Assembly: GCA_938030845.1 (NCBI GenBank) | Contig: CALHIC010000261.1 | Span: 1-7,079, forward strand | From: an uncultured Oribacterium sp. | Lineage (GTDB): Bacteria; Bacillota; Clostridia; Lachnospirales; Lachnospiraceae | DNA: 7,079 nucleotides | Reading direction: 5' to 3' | In this document: in pieces, positions 1 through 7,079 of the stretch | Layout: the number at the start of each line of letters is the position of its first letter | How positions within the stretch are numbered: position 1 is the first letter of the stretch | Notes under the pieces: model-generated | Seen by the model: the letters and a program-made list of their open reading frames with translations, nothing else | Told to the model about the DNA's origin: nothing | The model's database searches: none | Made by a program: the position numbers and the translations under genes

Positions 1-2094
1 TGGTCCCCTATGGATATTGGGGCTACTGTCTTGCGAACAATCAAGCTTCTTTCGAATACCCTGTTCGTCCTTCTGTTTCTGGGATTTTTATTTGGTGCGG
101 GAATCGCGACAGGCTATGCCTTAAATTTATTTAATAATGTAGCAGTTCCGGAAAAAGATACTTTGATTCAGAAAGTTCAAGATATATCAGCTATTTCAGA
201 ATTAACGTATGCTGATGGTAGCCTGATTTCGACAATAGATAGTGACCTGATAAGGGTTACGGTGGATAGCTCGGCGATTTCTGAAAATGTTAAGAAGGCT
301 GTAATTGCAACAGAAGATGAGAACTTCATGAGCCATAAGGGAGTCGTTCCTAAGGCTGTTTTACGGGCCACTCTGGGGTCAGTAGTTGGAATTGGTTCTG
401 CTAGTGGTGGTTCCACTATTACGCAGCAGGTTATCAAACAGCAAGTTGTTGGAGATGCTCCTACCTTTAATCGTAAAGCAACAGAAATCATTGACTCCTT
501 AGCATTAGAGCGCTATATGAGTAAGGATGAAATACTGACAACCTATCTCAATGTATCACCTTTTGGTAGAAACAATAAAGGTCAAAATATAGCTGGTGTT
601 GAAGAGGCTGCTAAGGGAATTTTTGGTGTTAGCGCAAGTAAATTAACTGTGCCTCAAGCAGCTTTTATTGCGGGATTGCCTCAAAGTCCAATTGTATACT
701 CTCCCTACACGGCAAAGGGAACTTTGAAAGATTCAAAGGACATGGCCTATGGTCTGGAGAGGGCTAAGGACGTTCTTTATAACATGTACCGGACAGGTGC
801 TTTAAGCCAAGATGAGTACAATCTTTATAAAGATTATGATTTGACCAAAGATTTTTTACCTGCTGGAAATGTTGAAACGGCATCACGTGGCTATCTATAT
901 TATCAAGCCAAGTCTGAAGCTGAGGATGCCATGTATCAGTATCTCATCAAGAGAGATAATGTTTCCCAACAAGATCTGAAAAATACAGCCACTGTTAAGG
1001 CCTATAAGGAATTAGCAGCAAAAGAACTAAGTGAAGGTGGCTATACCGTTAAAACCACAATTAATAAGGCAGTTCATAACGCCATGCAAAATGCCGTTGC
1101 TGCATATGGTGGAATCCTAGATGATGGAACTGGACAGGTTCAAGTTGGGAATGTTCTTTTAAATAACCAGACCGGTGCTGTCCTAGGGTTTATCGGTGGG
1201 AGAAATTATGCCGAGAATCAAAATAATCACGCTTTTGATACGGAGCGTTCACCTGGTTCGACCATCAAGCCAATCTTAGCCTACGGGATTGCAATTGACC
1301 AGGGTCTGATGGGAAGTGCAAGTGTCCTATCAAATTATCCGACAACCTTCTCAAGTGGAGATCCTATCATGCATGCGGACAGTCGAGGGACGGGGATGAT
1401 GGATTTGCAAGAAGCCCTGAATACTTCTTGGAATATTCCTGCCTACTGGACCTATCGTGCTCTTCGTGAAAAAGGGGTCGATGTTCCTGGATACATGAAG
1501 AAAATGGGTTACGATATTGCAGAATATGGGATTGAAAGCCTTCCGATGGGAGGGGGAATTGAGGTCACTGTAGCCCAACATACCAATGGCTTCCAGACCT
1601 TGGCCAACAACGGAAATTTCCAAAAACGTTATATGATCGAAAAGATCACGGATCGCAATGGGGAAGTGGTCTACCAACATGAGAGCAAGGCAACTCGCGT
1701 TTACTCAGCAGCAACAGCAACCATTATGCAAGATCTCTTGAGAGGGGTTATCAATTCTGGAGCAACCACCACCTTCAAGAGTCGGATCAGTCAAATCAAC
1801 CCGACCTTAGCCAATGCGGACTGGATTGGGAAGACTGGAACGACCAACGCAAATGGGGACATGTGGCTCATGTTATCTACTCCAAACCTCACCTTAGGTG
1901 GTTGGATCGGACACGACAATAATGCTTCCCTTGCTCCACTAACAGGTTATAATAACAACGCTAATTATATGGCGAATTTAGCCAATGCCATCTATCAAGC
2001 GGATCCAGCAGCTTGGGGAGTCCAAGATCGCTTTACTTTAGATGGAAGCGTCATTTCATCAAGTGTTCTGAAATACTCTTCAAGTACATCATAG
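1..2094 (+). CDS. pbp1b: Penicillin-binding protein 1b, class A (5' partial; 3' end replaced at a junction)
   Basis: Bifunctional peptidoglycan synthase: a membrane-anchored glycosyltransferase polymerises lipid II and a transpeptidase cross-links the strands outside the cell. The frame is open from base 1, so the ATG at 10 is internal and the streptococcal N-terminal cytoplasmic tail is cut off. Counting from that Met: membrane anchor about 13-38; GT51 domain about 90-260 with the EDENF motif (catalytic Glu102) and GGSTITQQ (133-140); transpeptidase about 380-660 with SxxK (Ser417-Lys420, the acylated serine), SWN (473-475) and KTGTT (608-612). All catalytic motifs are intact. The protein resembles Streptococcus PBP1b, about 820 residues in S. 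pneumoniae. Similarity fades near residue 680-688, and the last few codons before the TAG at 2092 are antisense mutS2. Roughly 100 or more C-terminal residues are missing. Family call is firm; species is not determined. Confidence 0.93.
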   Translation, partial: WSPMDIGATVLRTIKLLSNTLFVLLFLGFLFGAGIATGYALNLFNNVAVPEKDTLIQKVQDISAISELTYADGSLISTIDSDLIRVTVDSSAISENVKKAVIATEDENFMSHKGVVPKAVLRATLGSVVGIGSASGGSTITQQVIKQQVVGDAPTFNRKATEIIDSLALERYMSKDEILTTYLNVSPFGRNNKGQNIAGVEEAAKGIFGVSASKLTVPQAAFIAGLPQSPIVYSPYTAKGTLKDSKDMAYGLERAKDVLYNMYRTGALSQDEYNLYKDYDLTKDFLPAGNVETASRGYLYYQAKSEAEDAMYQYLIKRDNVSQQDLKNTATVKAYKELAAKELSEGGYTVKTTINKAVHNAMQNAVAAYGGILDDGTGQVQVGNVLLNNQTGAVLGFIGGRNYAENQNNHAFDTERSPGSTIKPILAYGIAIDQGLMGSASVLSNYPTTFSSGDPIMHADSRGTGMMDLQEALNTSWNIPAYWTYRALREKGVDVPGYMKKMGYDIAEYGIESLPMGGGIEVTVAQHTNGFQTLANNGNFQKRYMIEKITDRNGEVVYQHESKATRVYSAATATIMQDLLRGVINSGATTTFKSRISQINPTLANADWIGKTGTTNANGDMWLMLSTPNLTLGGWIGHDNNASLAPLTGYNNNANYMANLANAIYQADPAAWGVQDRFTLDGSVISSSVLKYSSSTS

Positions 2095-2432
2095 TCCTCC
2101 TCCTCCGAATGGAGACCATAAGTAATAGCTTTTGAAGCCGCATTGAGGATGGAAAGAACTTTCATAAGCTCAGGTTGAGAAAGTGAGGATCCTATCTCAA
2201 GTCTTTTTAAAGAGTCCGATATATCCTTTACTTCCGATAAAGTAAGACTTCCTTTAAGTCTTATTCTGTCCACAGCAGCAGTGGTATAAGCTTGATTTTT
2301 TTGTATTTCCGATATATCTGTAGATGGCTGTAATTTATTACAAAGCCTTTTTGCAGGTTCGCTGCTTGCCATATCTACAAGCATATTTATTATTTTTTCA
2401 TATTCAAGTATTTTTAAAGTTTTTTTATTCAT
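1995..2432 (-). CDS. mutS2: MutS2 family ATPase/endonuclease, N-terminal fragment
   Basis: MutS2 is a cytoplasmic MutS homologue, linked to suppression of recombination and, in Bacillus, to splitting collided ribosomes. Only the N-terminal part is present. It begins [18 protein letters not shown] and continues with PSTD, the KGSL segment and [12 protein letters not shown], which match the start of clostridial MutS2. Genuine MutS2 sequence runs to about residue 125 ([11 protein letters not shown], near base 2055). The remaining codons to the stop at 1995 are antisense pbp1b and mean nothing. A full MutS2 is near 790 residues, so the lever, ATPase (Walker A/B), KOW and Smr nuclease regions are all absent and the fragment cannot work as an enzyme. 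The ATG at 2432 is supported by an upstream AAGGA and a strong promoter at 2502-2530. It lies 150 bp beyond the stop of the leftward membrane protein gene, after that unit's terminator. Confidence 0.85.
   Translation of the reverse strand: MNKKTLKILEYEKIINMLVDMASSEPAKRLCNKLQPSTDISEIQKNQAYTTAAVDRIRLKGSLTLSEVKDISDSLKRLEIGSSLSQPELMKVLSILNAASKAITYGLHSEEEDYDVLEEYFRTLDEMTLPSKVKRSWTPQAAGSA
2043..2073. other. Junction between streptococcal pbp1b and clostridial mutS2
   Basis: To the left, the + strand reads as PBP1b through roughly SVI or VLK (residues 680-688). To the right, the - strand reads as MutS2 through roughly YFRTLDEM. Both readings overlap for about 30 bp, so the exact breakpoint is uncertain; a short shared stretch such as GTCATT at 2050-2055 may lie on it. 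No insertion-sequence end, target duplication or integrase site is visible. Two unrelated genes are truncated at the same point, which fits an assembly chimera or an illegitimate recombination. Confidence 0.75.
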
Positions 2433-2490
2433 AATATGTCCTTAAATTTTCACTGTAAGTGAGAGATAACAGATTTAAATATCTTTTATA

Positions 2491-2501
2491 ATCTCAGAGA
2501 T
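2491..2501. promoter_or_regulatory. Short palindrome at the predicted mutS2 transcription start
   Basis: ATCTC-A-GAGAT is an 11-base palindrome with five-base arms, centred on 2496. It sits between the -10 and the first transcribed bases of mutS2. It could be an operator or chance in AT-rich DNA; no known repressor site is recognised. Confidence 0.25.
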
Positions 2502-2530
2502 ATTATATCAAAAAATATTATTTATGACAA
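2502..2530 (-). promoter_or_regulatory. Sigma-A type promoter for mutS2
   Basis: Read on the minus strand: -35 TTGTCA (2525-2530), a 17-base spacer, then a perfect -10 TATAAT (2502-2507) preceded by TGA, which forms an extended -10 (TGnTATAAT). The predicted start of transcription is near 2495, giving a leader of about 60 bases to the mutS2 ATG. The -35 overlaps by two bases the T-run of the upstream terminator. The match to consensus is very good; activity is inferred. Confidence 0.8.
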
Positions 2531-2576
2531 AAAAACAGCCTTAAAATCATAAGATTTACTTATGATTTTAAGACCG
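2529..2576 (-). terminator. Rho-independent terminator of the secA-membrane protein unit
   Basis: On the minus strand a perfect 14-bp stem (CTTAAAATCATAAG paired with CTTATGATTTTAAG; + strand 2540-2553 and 2559-2572) closes a 5-base loop. It can extend by about four more pairs, some of them wobble. Three bases (CTG read with the extension) lead into a run of seven T (2529-2535). It begins 6 bp after the stop codon of the membrane protein gene, so it should end the leftward secA transcript. Confidence 0.9.
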
Positions 2577-2582
2577 GTTAAA

Positions 2583-3629
2583 TTATCTGTGTGATTGTTT
2601 AAACTCTCGATAAGCCTGCTGTGTTTCAGGTGTGAATCCGATAAGTGCATTCGGATAATTCATACCTATATAGGTTATAAGAGATACAACCGCATCCTCA
2701 GCTTTTTTATTATTTGTCAACATAACTCTTTGTTCACGGCATCTTCCGTCTTCAAACATATTTATCTGAAGTGCATAGTCGATACCTACAGTTATAACGG
2801 CATACATCTTATGTCTTGTTATATTGTGATATAACCAAACGAGATTGTTTAAATTGAACATATCAAATCCGAACTTTGTATTAAGTATCAAATGGTTCTT
2901 ATATACATAAGCTCCAAGAGATTTATCAACATAGTCTGCGATATTGTCAAGTTCATTTATATTATCTCTAAGTCTTTCATCAAGTTCACAAAGTTTCTCA
3001 TATGTATCGGCATTTTTAGACTTTCTTGTGAAAGCAACTATTATCATTCCGACACCGATTGCCATTAAAACCAAAGTTACAGCCAAATGGAAAGCTATAT
3101 TCTTTGTAAGAGAGGTCTGTGAAATATAGAAGTCGTCATAGAGTTTTCCTTCTTCTCTATTTCTGAAAGTGGAATCAGGATCTACTTTATCCGCTATAGT
3201 GGAGAGGATAGAGGTGCTGTCAGTGTGAGGCTCCACCATCAAATATCTTACAGGAAGCGGTTCATCATCAGGATGTTCTTCGCTTGCATATTTGTCAAAG
3301 AATTCCACCATTGATTTTATCTTTGCATTGTTTGGATTTGCTTCCAAAAAATACAACCCGTCATCTCCAAATACGGTGTAGACTTCCGACTTACCGTCAT
3401 CAGTTCCATATCCTGTATCAAGCATATCGTATATGGCTACCGAATAGATACTCTCCGTGTCGTTAGAGGCTGCCGAGGTAAAGTAGTAACCGTCTTTGTA
3501 CATCTTTTCAGCCGAGTTAAAGGTAAGTAAAACCTCTTTGTTGTACACGGCATAGAAAATACCTCCAAGTATCAGTGCAATACCTATCAAGATATTGGCT
3601 ATAAATGTTGATTTGCTTTTAAAATTCAT
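2583..3629 (-). CDS. Uncharacterised two-pass membrane protein downstream of secA
   Basis: I do not recognise a characterised family for this 348-residue protein. Hydrophobic segments lie at about 9-29 and 178-201. The lysine-rich N-terminus (KSK) and the TRKSK directly after the second segment predict both ends inside the cell, with an acidic extracytoplasmic loop of about 148 residues (30-177). The cytoplasmic part (202-348) starts with a charged, possibly coiled-coil stretch (DTYEKLCELDERLRDNINELDNI). A mixed alpha/beta region containing NLNNLVWLYHNITRHK follows; similar segments occur in uncharacterised clostridial membrane proteins. There is no signal peptidase site, catalytic motif or metal-binding cluster that I can see. 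The ATG at 3629 is preceded by GGGGAG five bases upstream. The gene starts 18 bp after the secA stop and ends just before a terminator, so it is probably cotranscribed with secA. A role in secretion or the envelope is only an inference from position. Confidence 0.85.
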   Translation of the reverse strand: MNFKSKSTFIANILIGIALILGGIFYAVYNKEVLLTFNSAEKMYKDGYYFTSAASNDTESIYSVAIYDMLDTGYGTDDGKSEVYTVFGDDGLYFLEANPNNAKIKSMVEFFDKYASEEHPDDEPLPVRYLMVEPHTDSTSILSTIADKVDPDSTFRNREEGKLYDDFYISQTSLTKNIAFHLAVTLVLMAIGVGMIIVAFTRKSKNADTYEKLCELDERLRDNINELDNIADYVDKSLGAYVYKNHLILNTKFGFDMFNLNNLVWLYHNITRHKMYAVITVGIDYALQINMFEDGRCREQRVMLTNNKKAEDAVVSLITYIGMNYPNALIGFTPETQQAYREFKQSHR

Positions 3630-3647
3630 AATCTCTCCCCAAAAATT

Positions 3648-6221
3648 TTATAATGTCATTCCTTTTCTACCGTGGCACTGTTTATACTTCTTTCCGCTTC
3701 CACATGGACATGGATCGTTAGGATAAACCTTTGCTTCAATACGAATAGGCTTCTTTACGGTACTGTCATCTTTATTTGTACCGGTTACTTTAGCAACAGG
3801 CTCTCTTTCTACCTTCTGCTCAACCTTGACATGGTAGAGAATACGCACTGTATCTTCAGCGATACCGACAGTCATCTCATCAAACATATCATAGGCAGCC
3901 ATCTTGTATTCTACGAGAGGGTCTCTTTGACCAAGGGCCTGTAATCCGATACCTTGACGAAGTTGTTCCATATCGTCAATATGATTCATCCACTTGTTAT
4001 CGATAGCCTTTAATAAAACTACACGCTCAAGCTCACGAATCTTTTCGGCATCAGGGAATTCAGCTTCCTTGGCTTCATAAAGTTTAACAGCCTCTTCTTT
4101 CAGCTTATGAATGAGTTCATCCTTTTTCATATTGTCTACAGTGCTGTAGTCAGCCGGAGTCAGAGGAATGATTGGCAATAAAATTTCATGTAACTCTGTA
4201 ATATTCCACTCGGAAGAAGGTACTTCATCTGAGATAGCCATATTTACAGAACGTTCTATTACATCATTTATCATACGAAGAATGGTATCGCGCATATTGT
4301 CGCCTTCAAGTACCTTGTTTCTTTCTTCATAGATAACTTCTCTTTGTTCGTTATTTACTTCATCATACTTTAAGAGGTTTTCTCTTATACCGTAGTTGTT
4401 GCTCTCGATCTTCATCTGAGCTTTCTCAATAGCTCTTGTAAGCATACTGTGCTGAATTTCTTCATTTTCAGGAACACCGATGGCATTAAAAATCTTTATA
4501 AGTCTTTCTGAAGCGAAGAGTCTCATAAGGTCATCTTCAAGTGAAATATAAAACTTTGATTCACCCGGATCACCCTGACGACCTGAACGACCTCTAAGCT
4601 GGTTGTCGATACGTCTACTTTCATGTCTTTCAGTACCTATAATCTTAAGACCGCCTGCTTTAACAGACTCAGGATCAAGTTTGATATCGGTACCACGACC
4701 TGCCATGTTTGTGGCTATGGTAACGGCACCATGCAAACCTGCCTTTGCTACAATCTCAGCCTCTTTTTCATGGAATTTAGCATTAAGTACTTCATGATGT
4801 ATTCCCTCTTTTTTAAGCATCTTTGAGAGCATCTCGGAAGTCTCAATTGTAATGGTACCTACAAGTACAGGCTGTCCCTTGGCATGAGTTTCTTTGATAT
4901 CTTCAACAACAGCATTGAACTTTTCTTTTTTAGATTTATAAACCGCATCCTCGTGGTCAATTCTTTTTATAGGCTTATTGGTAGGTATAGCGATAACATC
5001 CATACCGTAAGTATTTCTAAACTCCTTCTCCTCAGTAAGAGCGGTACCGGTCATACCTGCTTTCTTTTTGAACTTGTTGAAGAAGTTCTGGAAGGTAATG
5101 GTAGCCAGGGTTCTGGACTCTCTCTTTACCTGTACATGCTCCTTTGCCTCGATAGCCTGATGCAAACCGTCAGAATAACGACGACCGTTCATAATACGGC
5201 CGGTAAACTCATCAACGATTAAAACCTCGTCATCCTTTACCACATAATCCTTATCTCTAAACATCAGGTAGTTTGCTCTTAAAGCCAGGATAATGTTGTG
5301 CTGGATTTCCAGGTTCTCCGCATCCGCCAGGTTGTTAATATGGAAGTACTTCTCCACCTTCTCCACACCCTGCTGGGTAAGGTTTACGGTCTTTTCCTTC
5401 TCATTAACGATAAAATCTCCGGTCTCTTCGATTTCTTCTCCCAAAATCGCATTAATCTTGGAAAACTCGGCAGACTCTTCTCCTCTTTCCAGCTGTTGTG
5501 CCAAAATGTCACAAAGCTCATAGAGCTTGGTGGACTTTCCGGACTGTCCGGAAATAATCAAAGGTGTTCTCGCCTCATCGATTAAAACGGAGTCCACCTC
5601 ATCGATAATACAATAATTTAAGCCCCGAAGTACCTGCTGGCTCTTGTAAATCGCCATGTTGTCTCTCAAGTAATCAAAGCCCAATTCATTGTTGGTTACA
5701 TAGGTAATATCACAAGCATAGGCCGCCTGTCTTTCCTCTGTGGACATTTCATTCAAAACCGTACCGACGGTTAAGCCAAGGTAACGGTGTACTCTTCCCA
5801 TCCACTCGGAGTCACGCTTAGCCAAGTAATCGTTTACGGTAACGACATGAACGCCATTTCCGGCAAGTGCATTCAAATAAGCGGGACAGGTAGACACCAG
5901 GGTCTTTCCTTCTCCCGTTCTCATCTCCGCAATACGTCCCTGATGAAGAACGATTCCACCAATCAACTGTACGGGGAAATGTTCCATACCCAGCTCTCTC
6001 TTAGCCGCTTCTCTAACGGTAGCAAAGGCTTCAGGCAGTAAGTCATCCAGGGTTTCTCCCTGTGCCAAGCGGTTTTTAAATTTCTCTGTCTGCCCCTTAA
6101 GCTCTTCCTCCGACATAGCTGCCATAGTGCTTTGTAAAGAAAGGATTTTATCCAGCTTAGGTTGAATCAGCTTTAATTCTCTCTGTGAGTGGGTACCAAA
6201 TATTTTCTCGAAAAGATTCAT
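3648..6221 (-). CDS. secA: Protein translocase ATPase SecA
   Basis: SecA is the peripheral motor that binds preproteins and drives them through SecYEG by ATP hydrolysis. From the Met at 6221 it has 857 residues, normal for the family. It shows Walker A MRTGEGKT (100-107), Walker B DEVD (207-210) followed by [11 protein letters not shown], the preprotein cross-linking region, GMTGTA (about 389-394), helicase motifs [10 protein letters not shown] (504-513) and [10 protein letters not shown] (544-553), the helical wing/scaffold region, a low-complexity linker, and a C-terminal zinc motif [14 protein letters not shown] with Cys838, Cys840, Cys849 and His850. The start is set by the SD at 6231-6240; an ATG at 6242 lies inside that SD region and would add seven unrelated residues. 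Composition shifts inside the gene near 5037-5106: CTG leucine codons are common in the N-terminal half and rare after it. The frame is intact, but the gene may be a hybrid of two related species. Confidence 0.97.
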   Translation of the reverse strand: MNLFEKIFGTHSQRELKLIQPKLDKILSLQSTMAAMSEEELKGQTEKFKNRLAQGETLDDLLPEAFATVREAAKRELGMEHFPVQLIGGIVLHQGRIAEMRTGEGKTLVSTCPAYLNALAGNGVHVVTVNDYLAKRDSEWMGRVHRYLGLTVGTVLNEMSTEERQAAYACDITYVTNNELGFDYLRDNMAIYKSQQVLRGLNYCIIDEVDSVLIDEARTPLIISGQSGKSTKLYELCDILAQQLERGEESAEFSKINAILGEEIEETGDFIVNEKEKTVNLTQQGVEKVEKYFHINNLADAENLEIQHNIILALRANYLMFRDKDYVVKDDEVLIVDEFTGRIMNGRRYSDGLHQAIEAKEHVQVKRESRTLATITFQNFFNKFKKKAGMTGTALTEEKEFRNTYGMDVIAIPTNKPIKRIDHEDAVYKSKKEKFNAVVEDIKETHAKGQPVLVGTITIETSEMLSKMLKKEGIHHEVLNAKFHEKEAEIVAKAGLHGAVTIATNMAGRGTDIKLDPESVKAGGLKIIGTERHESRRIDNQLRGRSGRQGDPGESKFYISLEDDLMRLFASERLIKIFNAIGVPENEEIQHSMLTRAIEKAQMKIESNNYGIRENLLKYDEVNNEQREVIYEERNKVLEGDNMRDTILRMINDVIERSVNMAISDEVPSSEWNITELHEILLPIIPLTPADYSTVDNMKKDELIHKLKEEAVKLYEAKEAEFPDAEKIRELERVVLLKAIDNKWMNHIDDMEQLRQGIGLQALGQRDPLVEYKMAAYDMFDEMTVGIAEDTVRILYHVKVEQKVEREPVAKVTGTNKDDSTVKKPIRIEAKVYPNDPCPCGSGKKYKQCHGRKGMTL
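5037..5106. other. Composition and codon-use switch inside secA
   Basis: By hand count, 5281-6180 is about 46% GC and hpf about 47%, while 3661-5100 is about 40%. Leucine codons change too. The Leu at 5106-5108 is CTG, as are many before it; the Leu at 5037-5039 is CTT, and after it CTT, CTC and TTA dominate, with only about two CTG. The interval encodes the strongly conserved stretch around [11 protein letters not shown]. Such a stretch is where short reads of related species, or homologous recombination, could join. The counts are approximate. Confidence 0.5.
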
Positions 6222-6230
6222 TATCCTATA

Positions 6231-6240
6231 CTCCTTCTCC
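6231..6240 (-). promoter_or_regulatory. Shine-Dalgarno site that sets the secA start
   Basis: On the minus strand GGAGAAGGAG lies nine bases before the ATG at 6221 (MNLFEKIFG). The competing in-frame ATG at 6242 immediately precedes this element and has no comparable SD of its own. Confidence 0.85.
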
Positions 6241-6257
6241 ATACAATCTCTGTATGG
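6239..6257 (-). promoter_or_regulatory. Hairpin in the secA leader next to the ribosome binding site
   Basis: CCATAC and GTATGG form a perfect six-bp stem with a seven-base loop. On the minus strand the 3' arm ends in GG, the first two bases of the secA SD region, so the hairpin abuts and slightly overlaps the ribosome binding site. It could tune translation; the stem is short and no ligand-binding structure is evident. Confidence 0.4.
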
Positions 6258-6329
6258 TTCCGTATAAATCTATAACTCATAGATTCTACCATTAGTTCCA
6301 AGCTTATTCAAGGTGTTTCCGCCATACAG
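6250..6329. repeat. Inverted repeat pair flanking the secA promoter
   Basis: CTGTATGG at 6250-6257 and CCATACAG at 6322-6329 are exact eight-base inverted copies about 64 bp apart, one on each side of the secA -35/-10. A third partial copy, CCATAC, is at 6239-6244. They might be half-sites for a regulator or remnants of a repeat; chance cannot be excluded at this length. Confidence 0.35.
6283..6311 (-). promoter_or_regulatory. Sigma-A type promoter for secA
   Basis: Minus strand: -35 TTGAAT (6306-6311), 17-base spacer, -10 TAGAAT (6283-6288) preceded by TGG, which gives an extended -10. Predicted transcription start is near 6276, about 55 bases before the secA ATG. The match to consensus is good; activity is inferred. 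Confidence 0.7.
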
Positions 6330-6376
6330 ATTTGTTGATTATTCACAAGATTTTCATACCACTGCATCAAAAAAAA

Positions 6377-6385
6377 TGCTATACT
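6377..6385 (+). promoter_or_regulatory. Extended -10 promoter element for hpf
   Basis: TGCTATACT (TGn plus a TATACT -10) lies about 50 bases before the hpf ATG. No good -35 is found at 16-18 bases; TTCATA at 6353-6358 is 21 bases away, too far. The element could work as an extended -10 promoter, possibly with an activator or alternative sigma factor. Expected transcript start is near 6392. Confidence 0.5.
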
Positions 6386-6418
6386 CAAGAAAAGAAGAAA
6401 TTCTTTTGGACAACTGAG

Positions 6419-6429
6419 AAAGGAAGGAA
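6419..6429 (+). promoter_or_regulatory. Ribosome binding site of hpf
   Basis: AAAGGAAGGAA is a strong purine-rich SD region ending six bases before the ATG at 6436. It supports that start codon. Confidence 0.8.
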
Positions 6430-6435
6430 TTTTTT

Positions 6436-6966
6436 ATGAAAATTACCATTACCGGAAGAAACCTTAGTCTAACCGATGGACTAAAAAATGGCGTTGAGAA
6501 GAAGTTAGGGAAGCTGGACAAGTTTTTCCAGGCGGAAACTCCCTGTAACGTAACACTTTCTACCCAAAAGGATATGCAGAAAATCGAGGTAACCATCCCT
6601 GTAAAAGGAAGCGTTATCCGTGCAGAGGAAGCTACCCCGGATATGTACCAGTCCATTGATCTTGTAGTGGATGTTCTGGAGCGGCAGATTCGTAAATACA
6701 AGAATAAATTAATCCAGCGTCATCAGGCCGCATCCGACTTCAGCTCGGAGTTCATTGAAGAAAAGCCGGCACAGGACGAGGAAGAAATCAAGATTGTTCG
6801 TACCAAGCACATCGATTTAAAGCCTATGACTGCAGAGGAGGCTTGCTTGCAGATGGAGCTTCTGGGACACAGCTTCTTTGTTTTCCAGGACGGCAACACC
6901 GGCAAGGTCAATGTAGTCTATAAGAGAAAAGCCAACAGCTACGGTCTAATCGAGCCAGAAGAATAA
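6436..6966 (+). CDS. hpf: Ribosome hibernation promoting factor, long form (HPF/RaiA family)
   Basis: Long HPF binds the 30S decoding region and, through its C-terminal domain, pairs two 70S ribosomes into inactive 100S dimers in slow growth or stress. The protein has 176 residues, as usual for long HPF. The N-terminal S30AE domain covers about 1-100: it begins MKITITGRNLSLTDGLKNGVEKKLGKLDKFF and ends in a basic stretch (RQIRKYKNKLIQRH, about 94-107). An acidic linker follows (about 113-129, EFIEEKPAQDEEE). The C-terminal dimerisation domain (about 130-174) carries VRTKHIDLKPMTAEEACLQM, then LLGHSFFVFQD and the closing VVYKRKANSYGLIEPE. In many Firmicutes hpf lies just upstream of secA in the same direction; here the two genes are head to head. 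GC (about 47%) matches the N-terminal half of secA, so the two probably come from the same genome. Confidence 0.96.
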   Translation: MKITITGRNLSLTDGLKNGVEKKLGKLDKFFQAETPCNVTLSTQKDMQKIEVTIPVKGSVIRAEEATPDMYQSIDLVVDVLERQIRKYKNKLIQRHQAASDFSSEFIEEKPAQDEEEIKIVRTKHIDLKPMTAEEACLQMELLGHSFFVFQDGNTGKVNVVYKRKANSYGLIEPEE

Positions 6967-6968
6967 TA

Positions 6969-6990
6969 CCTTTTTAAGTATTTAAAAAGG
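6969..6990. terminator. Hairpin after hpf, possible terminator
   Basis: CCTTTTTAA and TTAAAAAGG form a perfect nine-bp stem with a four-base loop (GTAT), starting two bases after the hpf stop. No T-run follows directly on either strand; the nearest + strand run is a T6 about 15 bases later. It may be a weak bidirectional terminator or a structure protecting the 3' end of the transcript. Confidence 0.45.
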
Positions 6991-7079
6991 AACTGTAAAG
7001 AATCAAATTTTTTAGGAATTTTCAGCAATATAGGTCTGAATGCGGGGTAATCTGAGCCCGATACTTGCGAAATCCGGTG
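6991..7079. other. Right-edge intergenic stretch without a recognisable gene
   Basis: I see no start codon with an SD and no RNA gene here. A loose CGGG/CCCG pairing (7043-7046 with 7057-7060) encloses a ten-base loop. A minus-strand frame is open from the right edge through this stretch into the hpf 3' end (stop near 6942), but it matches nothing I know, so it is not called. Confidence 0.4.

Noticed and set aside
177..491. Minus-strand open frames inside pbp1b (also 1351-1680)
   Set aside because: They are antisense to a well-supported coding region, have no SD or family resemblance, and arise from its codon pattern.
1995..2432. A 145-residue MutS2-tailed fusion protein as a real product
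   Set aside because: The last 20 or so codons are plainly antisense to PBP1b codons; they only extend the frame by chance past the junction.
3672..6041. Several plus-strand open frames of 60-112 codons opposite secA (also 2595-3466 opposite the membrane protein gene)
   Set aside because: They are shadows of strongly conserved or well-supported minus-strand genes, without ribosome binding sites or recognisable products.
6222..6242. secA starting at the ATG at 6242
   Set aside because: That ATG overlaps the Shine-Dalgarno region, has no SD of its own, and the extra residues MEKEYRI are not SecA-like; the ATG at 6221 begins the conserved N-terminus.
6390..6407. AAAAGAA-GAAA-TTCTTTT hairpin in the hpf leader as a riboswitch or thermosensor
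   Set aside because: The stem has a single GC pair, sits at or before the predicted transcript start, and does not pair with the SD.
6354..6911. Minus-strand open frames opposite hpf (6354-6701 and 6723-6911)
   Set aside because: hpf is recognisable along its whole length on the plus strand; these frames have low-complexity, non-protein-like translations.
6942..7079. Minus-strand partial gene entering from the right edge
   Set aside because: The frame is short, overlaps the hpf 3' end and matches no family I know.
1..7079. CRISPR array, tRNA or rRNA, insertion sequence, toxin-antitoxin or defence cassette
   Set aside because: No regularly spaced repeats, cloverleaf sequence, transposase or paired small genes were found on either strand.

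Overview
The window looks like a mosaic of Firmicutes DNA rather than one organism's locus. Bases 1 to about 2055 carry most of a Streptococcus-type class A penicillin-binding protein, PBP1b. From about 2055 onward the genes look clostridial, most like the Lachnospiraceae: the start of mutS2, an unrecognised two-pass membrane protein gene, secA, and a long-form hpf (hibernation promoting factor). A mix of Streptococcus and Lachnospiraceae suits a mouth or gut community sample. Genus-level placement cannot be made from the sequence alone.

Layout: pbp1b reads rightward, is cut by the left window edge, and loses its normal C-terminus near 2055. There it meets, tail to tail, a leftward mutS2 that keeps only about its first 125 codons. 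Leftward mutS2 has its own promoter (2502-2530), which abuts the terminator (2529-2576) of the next leftward unit. That unit is secA followed 18 bp later by the 348-residue membrane protein gene. secA and hpf stand head to head, with promoter-like elements for both in the 214 bp between them. hpf is followed by a perfect hairpin and about 90 bp without a recognisable gene.

Two breaks deserve attention. The first is the pbp1b/mutS2 junction, which truncates both genes at once. The second is a quieter change inside secA around 5037-5106: hand-counted GC is about 46% to the right (secA N-terminal half, and hpf) and about 40% to the left (secA C-terminal half), falling further in the membrane protein gene. 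Leu codon choice changes at the same place. The simplest reading is that three genomes are joined, most likely by metagenomic assembly, although real recombination cannot be excluded.

Functionally the genes are housekeeping: cell-wall synthesis (PBP1b), recombination control or collided-ribosome rescue (MutS2), protein export (SecA) and ribosome hibernation (HPF). I found no CRISPR array, tRNA, rRNA, insertion sequence or defence system, and no convincing new biological system. The least explained gene is the membrane protein that shares a transcription unit with secA.
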